In this document: piece after piece, positions 63,424 to 64,000 of the stretch
Layout: each line of letters begins with the position of its first letter
Position numbering within the stretch: position 1 is the stretch's first letter
Assembly (NCBI GenBank): GCA_006247105.1
Contig: CM016925.1
Coordinates: 2,604,001-2,668,000 of the forward strand
DNA from: Giardia muris
Taxonomy: Eukaryota > Fornicata > Diplomonadida > Hexamitidae
Direction of reading: 5' to 3'
Length of the DNA stretch: 64,000 nt
Made by a program: the position numbers and the translations under genes
The notes under the pieces: model-generated
Told to the model about the DNA's origin: nothing
What the model saw: only the letters and a program-made list of their open reading frames with translations
Database searches by the model: none

Positions 63424-64000
63424 ATGGAACCACGTACCGGGTTTAACAAGCCCTTCTTATCTCTCATGCGATACTTCTCATTCTCTGAACGAAAAAGGAT
63501 GAAGCTACGCCGCCTTCCGATCCTCCCCGGGTATTACATCATTCCACTGTTGACGTTCGTGATCGTCAGCATCATGCAGCTGATGCGCTTCTGCGGACGT
63601 AACACGACGGGCCTCCCGATAGTGGGGGACAAGGTGACCGTACTTGGGGCGATGCTTATCACCTTGACGGAGCTGGCGTTCCTATCAGTCCTCTCTCGCT
63701 TGTTACACCTCTTACTATGTGAGAAGCTCGCCGTCCCGCCGATAGTCCCCAACGGGCTATTGGTCGGGGTATGCGTCGGCATATTCGTCATTACCGTCCT
63801 CGACCTCGAAGTCTCTCGGGAATACCAGAGTATAGCCACCCTTTCCTTGTTGAAAGTGTATATCTTCCGCCAGGCTCCCAAGTACGAATATCCGAAGTCG
63901 ATGATCGTGGGTGACTCATTATCACTCAGCGATAATAAGGAGATCATAGCATCGACGATAAGGGAGAATGCGCTGCATTGGGGAGTTCTTATCGGTTCGA
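63424..64000 (+). CDS. Multi-pass membrane protein (3' partial)
   Basis: An open frame from ATG 63424 runs without a stop to the right edge (192 codons visible); an in-frame TGA at 63400-63402 limits the start. The protein opens MEPRTGFNKPF and has a basic stretch (ERKRMKLRRLP). Hydrophobic segments lie at about residues 36-56 (YYIIPLLTFVIVSIMQLM), 71-98 (LGAMLITLTELAFLSVLSRL) and 110-128 (LLVGVCVGIFVITVL). Positive-inside charge suggests a cytosolic N terminus. No family is recognised from this part. Codon use is GC-leaning, and no A-rich tract precedes the ATG, unlike most genes here. Confidence 0.65.
   Translation, partial: MEPRTGFNKPFLSLMRYFSFSERKRMKLRRLPILPGYYIIPLLTFVIVSIMQLMRFCGRNTTGLPIVGDKVTVLGAMLITLTELAFLSVLSRLLHLLLCEKLAVPPIVPNGLLVGVCVGIFVITVLDLEVSREYQSIATLSLLKVYIFRQAPKYEYPKSMIVGDSLSLSDNKEIIASTIRENALHWGVLIGS

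Noticed and set aside
63534..63947. Minus-strand 137-codon frame at the right end
   Set aside because: It is antisense to a plus-strand frame with clear transmembrane segments running to the edge; the plus frame is the better gene.

Overview
The window looks like chromosomal DNA of a Giardia-type diplomonad. Genes are intronless and packed on both strands, often with gaps of only a few bases or with overlaps. Start codons sit directly behind short A/T-rich tracts. Four genes carry the tandem ankyrin repeats (TALMxAAxxG type) typical of Giardia 'Protein 21.1', and two more combine such repeats with NEK-like kinase domains. TAA, TAG and TGA all end reading frames, which argues against the hexamitin code of Spironucleus, where TAA and TAG encode glutamine. 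The species cannot be fixed from sequence alone; a non-intestinalis Giardia such as G. muris is plausible. No tRNA, rRNA, VSP, transposon or CRISPR array was recognised.

Layout. 1-214: 3' end of a membrane protein gene. 226-8152: three coiled-coil or low-complexity genes and a CFAP100/MIA1-like axonemal protein. 8154-12899: a large P1B-type (heavy-metal) ATPase homologue that has lost its catalytic and metal-site motifs. 12923-15304: a WD40 dynein intermediate chain. 15311-23755: a giant HEAT-repeat protein, probably UTP20. 23835-26316: an unknown protein divergent from an ankyrin/coiled-coil protein. 26308-31902: an ABCA-type ABC transporter whose second nucleotide-binding domain stops short. 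31955-32970: a RhoGDI homologue and a small unknown gene. 32971-35295: a gene-poor stretch that becomes GC-rich. 35296-37434: an ankyrin-coiled-coil-ankyrin-kinase protein. 38119-53176: a continuous minus-strand run, listed here in transcription order: Dna2-like nuclease, NOXRED1/P5CR-like fragment, TTLL9-like ligase, TOP3B, a small coiled-coil protein, a large unknown, a pseudokinase-ankyrin protein, POLD2 and an amino-acid transporter. The last three are linked by 4-base ATGA overlaps. 53152-62493: plus-strand coiled-coil and ankyrin proteins, including an ankyrin-RING protein and a tandem pair of ankyrin/coiled-coil paralogues. 62494-63423: gene-free. 63424-64000: 5' part of a membrane protein gene.

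Themes. Flagellar and microtubule genes recur (CFAP100, dynein intermediate chain, TTLL9, possibly a CEP295-like protein). So do DNA maintenance genes (POLD2, TOP3B, Dna2-like nuclease). The most unusual feature is the number of enzyme families kept as long intact frames but without catalytic motifs or whole domains: P1B ATPase, ABCA transporter, NEK pseudokinase, Dna2 nuclease without helicase, and half of a Rossmann oxidoreductase.
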